Source of the DNA: Variovorax sp. ZS18.2.2
GTDB taxonomy: Bacteria; Pseudomonadota; Gammaproteobacteria; Burkholderiales; Burkholderiaceae_C
DNA: 64,000 nt
Assembly (NCBI RefSeq): GCF_024701975.1
Contig: NZ_JANLNM010000001.1
Span: 1,860,001 to 1,924,000, forward strand
Direction of reading: 5' to 3'
This document shows, piece by piece, positions 60,421 through 64,000 of the stretch. Within the stretch, counting starts at the first letter, position 1. Every line of letters starts with the position of its first letter. Under the pieces are notes generated by a model. The model made no database searches, was not told the DNA's origin, and saw only the letters and a list, made by a program, of their open reading frames with translations. The translations under genes and the position numbers were made by a program.

Positions 60421-61668
60421 ATGCCCAATGCGAAAGTCATTTTTTTATGGTGCGCGCTGTTGCTCTGCGGCAGCAGGACATGGTCCGCTCCAACGCCCGC
60501 GCCCGATTTGCCTCCAATCAAGATAGGAATACTTCATTCCCTGTCGGGAACCATGGCCATCAGCGAAACCGTCCTCGCCGATATCGCCACAATGGCCATT
60601 GATGAAATCAACGCCGCCGGCGGAGTATTGGGACGGAAAATCGAGCCTGTGATCGTGGATCCCGCGTCGAATTGGCCCTTGTATGCAAAAAAGATGAAGG
60701 AGCTCCTTGTCCAGAACAAGGTGGCAGCGGTCTTCGGTTGCTGGACTTCGGTGTCTCGCAAACACGTACTGCCCGTTGTCGAGGAACTGAATGGATTGCT
60801 TTTTTATCCCGTTCAATACGAAGGCCAGGAACAATCGAACAATATTTTTTACACGGGTGCGGCCCCGAATCAGCAGGCCATTCCCGCGGTTGAATACCTC
60901 ATGAGCGCGCAAGGCGGACAGGCCAGGCGCTTCTATCTTCTGGGCACCGATTACGTCTATCCGCGCACCACGAACAAGATATTGCGGTCTTTTCTTTTGT
61001 CCAGGGGAATTCCGGAGCAGGACATCGAGGAGGTCTACACCCCATTCGGCCATGGAGATTTCGGTGCGATCGTCCGCCAGATCAAGGATTTCTCAAAGAA
61101 AGGACGTGTGGCGGTGATCTCCACGATCAACGGAGACGCCAATGTTCCCTTCTACAAGGAACTCGCCGAGCAGGATGTCAAGGCCTCGGACATTCCGGTC
61201 ATTGCCTTTTCCGTGGGCGAAGAAGAATTGCGCGGCATCGACCCCAGGCTCCTGGAGGGCCGGCTCTCGGCCTGGAATTACTTCATGTCCATCAAGGGCG
61301 AGCGAAACGAAGCGTTCATCCGGAAGTGGAAGGCCTATGTTCAGGCCCGGCATCTGCAGCCGCTCAATGCCCGCGTGGTCACCACCGACCCGATGGAGGC
61401 GACCTACGTGGGGGTGTACATGTGGAAGCAGGCCGTCGAGAAGGCAGGCACCACGGACGTCAACGCCGTGCGGGCGGCCATGGCGGGGCAGGAGTTCCAG
61501 GCGCCCTCGGGGTTCACGCTGAAGATGGATGCGGTCAACCATCACCTGCACAAGCCTGTTTTCATCGGCTCGGTGCGCAGGGACGGCCAGTTCGACATCC
61601 TCTGGCGAACGCAAGGGCCGATTCCGGCCCAGCCCTTCAGCCCCTATCTGGCGAAGAGCAGGAAGTAG
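60421..61668 (+). CDS. Orphan UrtA-type (urea/amide) solute-binding protein
   Basis: A 415-residue binding protein close to the UrtA/FmdD group: IKIGILHSLSGTMAISETVL, GGVLGRKIEPVIVDPASNWP, AVFGCWTSVSRKHVLPVVEE and FYPVQYEGQEQSNNIFYTGA. UrtA binds urea, related proteins short amides. The rest of an urt operon is absent from the window. It may deliver ligand to a distant transporter or to a chemosensory or kinase partner. It is preceded by the other orphan binding protein. Confidence 0.88.
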   Translation: MPNAKVIFLWCALLLCGSRTWSAPTPAPDLPPIKIGILHSLSGTMAISETVLADIATMAIDEINAAGGVLGRKIEPVIVDPASNWPLYAKKMKELLVQNKVAAVFGCWTSVSRKHVLPVVEELNGLLFYPVQYEGQEQSNNIFYTGAAPNQQAIPAVEYLMSAQGGQARRFYLLGTDYVYPRTTNKILRSFLLSRGIPEQDIEEVYTPFGHGDFGAIVRQIKDFSKKGRVAVISTINGDANVPFYKELAEQDVKASDIPVIAFSVGEEELRGIDPRLLEGRLSAWNYFMSIKGERNEAFIRKWKAYVQARHLQPLNARVVTTDPMEATYVGVYMWKQAVEKAGTTDVNAVRAAMAGQEFQAPSGFTLKMDAVNHHLHKPVFIGSVRRDGQFDILWRTQGPIPAQPFSPYLAKSRK

Positions 61669-61709
61669 CGCCGAGGACGCGCCGGCCCGCAGCCCCCCGC
61701 GTCCGCTGC

Positions 61710-62558
61710 CTACTTGAAGATCCGCACGATCGCGTCCTCGAATGCAAGAACGTCGGCGCCGACATGGGTCGCATCGAACGCCGTGTCGAGGAGTTGCAGC
61801 CCCGCATAGCCTCGAGCCGCCATTCGGCGGTACATCGCCATCACGGCCGGCTCATTGCCCCCGCTGACGCAGTGCGCGAGGATCAAGGTGACGGGAAGTG
61901 GCCTACCCGCCAGCGCGTCGAACATCTTCTTTTCAAGGTCGTAGTTCTGGGTCTCCTGCTGCCAGAAGGCGGCCTCGATGGAAATGAAGTACGAGAAGAC
62001 CAGGTTGTCCGGCGCCTCCAGGAACAGCGCCGTGGCCGCGAGGTTGCCGCTGGTCGACAGGCCCGTGAGCATCCGCTTCTTCGGGTCCGCGCGGTACTTT
62101 GATTCGACATACGGGATCAGCTCCTTCGCGAGGAAGGTGTGATAAGCATTGGCGCCCGGAAAGTTGTAGTCCTCCTGCCTGCGCGCGCTGTTCCCGATGC
62201 CGATGAGGATGGCCTTCGTCCCGCGCTTGACCAGGATGTTCTTCAGATTCGTGAATCGCGTATCGGGCAGGCCGTTGGTGGCGTCGCCGTCGAGCGCATA
62301 GATGGTGGGCACCGCATCGCTGCTGCTGTCGTAGGCGGTGGGGATGAAGATCTCGATCGAATAGCGCACGCCGTTGGCGGTCGATTGGAAGGTGTCCGTC
62401 ACCACGCGGCCGCTGGTCGACGGCCCCGGTTGGATGGGAACACCGCCGGTCGGCGGGAGTATCGGCAGACCGCCGCCTCCTCCACCCCCGCCTCCGCATG
62501 CGGACACGCCCGCAAGGATCACGCAGTACCCATCGCCGCGAGCGCGCGGCGAAGCCAT
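61710..62558 (-). CDS. Esterase-fold lipoprotein, paralogue A, with doubtful signal peptide
   Basis: A 282-residue esterase (putative-esterase/IroE-like alpha/beta hydrolase) with VPTIYALDGDATNGLPDTRF, the nucleophile elbow MLTGLSTSGNLAATAL and a late His in FDATHVGAD. A Gly9 tract follows the lipobox GVSAC. The start is uncertain: ATG at 62558 gives MASPRARGDGYCVIL, a poor signal peptide. A much better start, the ATG ending at 62569 with GAGGA before it, reads MRLEWLRRALAAMG but is out of frame with the lipobox by one base at the CCC run 62529-62531. The gene may be frameshifted. Confidence 0.75.
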   Translation of the reverse strand: MASPRARGDGYCVILAGVSACGGGGGGGGGLPILPPTGGVPIQPGPSTSGRVVTDTFQSTANGVRYSIEIFIPTAYDSSSDAVPTIYALDGDATNGLPDTRFTNLKNILVKRGTKAILIGIGNSARRQEDYNFPGANAYHTFLAKELIPYVESKYRADPKKRMLTGLSTSGNLAATALFLEAPDNLVFSYFISIEAAFWQQETQNYDLEKKMFDALAGRPLPVTLILAHCVSGGNEPAVMAMYRRMAARGYAGLQLLDTAFDATHVGADVLAFEDAIVRIFK

Positions 62559-62665
62559 TCAAGTCTCATGTTTGTTCCTCGTTCCCCCGGTGCAAGTCGC
62601 ACCGGGAGAGATAGTCGCCGCAGCCCGCGACGGGGTCAACGCCGTCGGGCGGTCGTTTGCGAAAC

Positions 62666-63544
62666 CTATTTCAGGACCCGTGCCACCGCATCCTCGAACG
62701 CCGGAATATCCGTCTGCGTGTGCGAAGTCGAGGAAAAGAGGGTCGAGATCAGCGCCAGGCCCGGGTAGTGACGGTCGCTGAGCTTCTGGTACAGATCGCT
62801 CACCGGAACCGCATTGCAGTCGGAGCCGCTGTTGCATCGTGCAAGCAGCAGGGTCACCGGAAACTGCTCGCCGGCCGATGCGTCGAACATCTTCTGCTCG
62901 AGGGCGTCCAGGTCGGGTTTCTGGTATCCGAAGGAGCCCTCGAAGGACAGGAAGTACGAAAAGGTCAGCTTGTCCGGCGCTTCCAGCAAGAACGCGATGC
63001 CCGTCATCAAGCCGCCGAGCGACAGGCCAGTGAGCATGCGTTTCTTCGCATCGGCGCGGTACTTCGCTTCGATGAATGGCACCAGCTCGAGCGTCAGGAA
63101 GTCGTGGTACGCGTTGACGCCGGGCAGCACGTAGTCGGTGCCACGCCGATCAGTTCCGCCGATGCCGACAAGGATCGCCTTCGCACCTCGCTTCTCCAGG
63201 ATGGCCTTGAAGTTCTCGAAACGGTTGCCGGGCGGATTGAAGTTCGCGTCGCCGTCCGTTGCGTAGATGACGGGGTACGCCGCTGTGTCGGCGTCGTACG
63301 AGGCCGGAATGAAGACGTTGAGCGAATAGGTCGCACCGGTCTTTGCGGACTTGATGCTGTCGGACGCCACGCGCCCCGTCGCCGAGGGTGGCGGATTGGC
63401 CGACGGGCCCACGGGCAGTATCGGCAAGGCCGCCCCGCCGCCGCCTCCGCCTCCACCACCGCCTCTCCCGCAGGCGGACAACGCGACCAGCAACGCACAA
63501 CCGCACACGCACGCCAGCGCGCGCAAGACTCCTCCAGCCCTCAT
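62666..63544 (-). CDS. Esterase-fold lipoprotein, paralogue B
   Basis: A 292-residue paralogue of the gene downstream, with an intact signal peptide (LRALACVCGCALLVALSAC, lipobox ALSAC) and a Gly-rich tract. The hydrolase core has YPVIYATDGDANFNPPGNRF, MLTGLSLGGLMTGIAFLLEA and late STSHTQTDIPAFEDAVARV. Start at 63544 is preceded by AGAGGA. The two paralogues arose by tandem duplication. They hydrolyse an unknown ester at the cell surface. Confidence 0.85.
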   Translation of the reverse strand: MRAGGVLRALACVCGCALLVALSACGRGGGGGGGGGGAALPILPVGPSANPPPSATGRVASDSIKSAKTGATYSLNVFIPASYDADTAAYPVIYATDGDANFNPPGNRFENFKAILEKRGAKAILVGIGGTDRRGTDYVLPGVNAYHDFLTLELVPFIEAKYRADAKKRMLTGLSLGGLMTGIAFLLEAPDKLTFSYFLSFEGSFGYQKPDLDALEQKMFDASAGEQFPVTLLLARCNSGSDCNAVPVSDLYQKLSDRHYPGLALISTLFSSTSHTQTDIPAFEDAVARVLK

Positions 63545-63890
63545 AGCGAATCCTCTTTGTTTTTTGAACGGTGCAATGCGCACCGCGGCGGATCGTCGCT
63601 GGCGATCCGGTCAGGAGTCAATGACGCAACCGGCCGCGCGCCGCTGCGCGCGATCGCGTCGCGCCACGAGAAGCCGCCACCTCGGGGAAACACCTAGAAG
63701 CCGCACCCGCGGAGAGCTTTGGTGCGTGCCCCCAGAGGGGAAACCGCGCATCCACCGCTTTTCCAAACCCCTTCGCCGCTGGCCCGTTAATTGCGAACTC
63801 GGTCAAAAATGACAGAAAATTTTCCGTCCTGACTTATATTTGTAAACCAGTTTTCAAAAACCGCACACTTTCGGGCTCCTCCGCACCTTC
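63545..63890. promoter_or_regulatory. Intergenic region upstream of the RpiR-type gene
   Basis: 346 bases between divergent genes. No gene is supported. The last 110 bases are AT-rich and contain GAAAATTTTC at 63815-63824 (a perfect 10-base palindrome) and TATTTGTAAACCAGTTTTCA near 63838-63857, an imperfect inverted pattern close to the gene start. These are candidates for promoter and operator sequences of the RpiR-type gene. Confidence 0.4.
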
Positions 63891-64000
63891 ATGAGCACCC
63901 CTGTCGACACCCCAGGCACCACCGTGGCCCAGCGCATTGCGCAGGCCTTGCCGCGGCTGACGCGTTCGCACCGGCAGGTGGCCGACTACGTGCTCGAACA
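63891..64000 (+). CDS. MurR/RpiR-family regulator (N-terminal part)
   Basis: Thirty-six complete codons from ATG 63891 read MSTPVDTPGTTVAQRIAQAL and then PRLTRSHRQVADYVLE, the first two helices of an RpiR-type helix-turn-helix domain. The gene runs off the window end. The family usually carries a sugar-phosphate-binding SIS domain after about 100 residues. Confidence 0.8.
   Translation, partial: MSTPVDTPGTTVAQRIAQALPRLTRSHRQVADYVLE

Overview
The window is a GC-rich, densely coded stretch of a betaproteobacterial chromosome. Gene content and order, including many glycine-tract lipoproteins, DUF2844/DUF3443, a pentapeptide MXKDX protein and multiple sulfonate operons, point to Comamonadaceae and most likely Variovorax or a close relative. 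This placement is inferred from gene families, not from a database search. No rRNA, tRNA, CRISPR array, transposase or integrase was seen.

Layout. 1-4164 (+): an alpha/beta hydrolase, an OmpR-type two-component system and a secreted NTF2-like protein. 4181-8899 (-): a Family 2A encapsulin operon made of rhodanese, serine acetyltransferase, XRE regulator, encapsulin shell and cysteine desulfurase cargo. 9190-15140 (-): a sulfonate uptake and oxidation operon. 15289-15735 (+): a DUF3592 protein. 15795-25718 (-): an eleven-gene sulfur operon with a sulfate-binding protein, SsuE, three SsuA paralogues, SsuD, SsuC, SsuB, a sulfhydrylase, a nitroreductase and a molbindin, closed by an intrinsic terminator. 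25858-34042: housekeeping and accessory enzymes (YggX, MnmC, transglutaminase, lipoprotein hydrolases, enoyl-CoA hydratase). 34049-39003: a second two-component system divergent from a cytochrome b / molybdopterin oxidoreductase / methionine-rich repeat protein / periplasmic MsrA cluster. 39475-44701 (+): a chaperone-usher fimbrial operon flanked by a decayed OmpR-like remnant and an atypical response regulator. 44702-48522: a more AT-rich regulatory patch with two coupled Crp/Fnr proteins. 48523-58919: CoA-transferase, class I aldolase, the DUF2844/DUF3443 pair, amino-acid oxidoreductases with a solute-binding protein and a LysR regulator, an aldo/keto reductase and a GNAT protein. 59211-63544: two orphan solute-binding proteins convergent with two paralogous esterase lipoproteins. 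63891 to the end: the start of an RpiR-type regulator.

The dominant theme of the first 26 kb is sulfur. Sulfate and sulfonate importers, FMN- and 2-oxoglutarate-dependent desulfonation enzymes, and sulfide assimilation by the sulfhydrylase stand next to an operon that makes O-acetylserine, carries a rhodanese, and encodes a cysteine desulfurase with a long disordered N-terminus expected to place it inside an encapsulin shell. Inferred flow: scavenged sulfur becomes cysteine, and the compartment takes sulfur from cysteine for storage or transfer. The cargo gene carries a palindromic repeat inserted in frame in its disordered region, which is the most unusual sequence feature seen.

A second theme is periplasmic redox and repair: a Tat-type molybdopterin protein, a cytochrome b, a secreted protein made almost only of Met, Lys, Asp and Ser repeats, and a secreted MsrA. 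A third is lipoproteins with a polyglycine tract after the lipobox cysteine, five of them within 34 kb.
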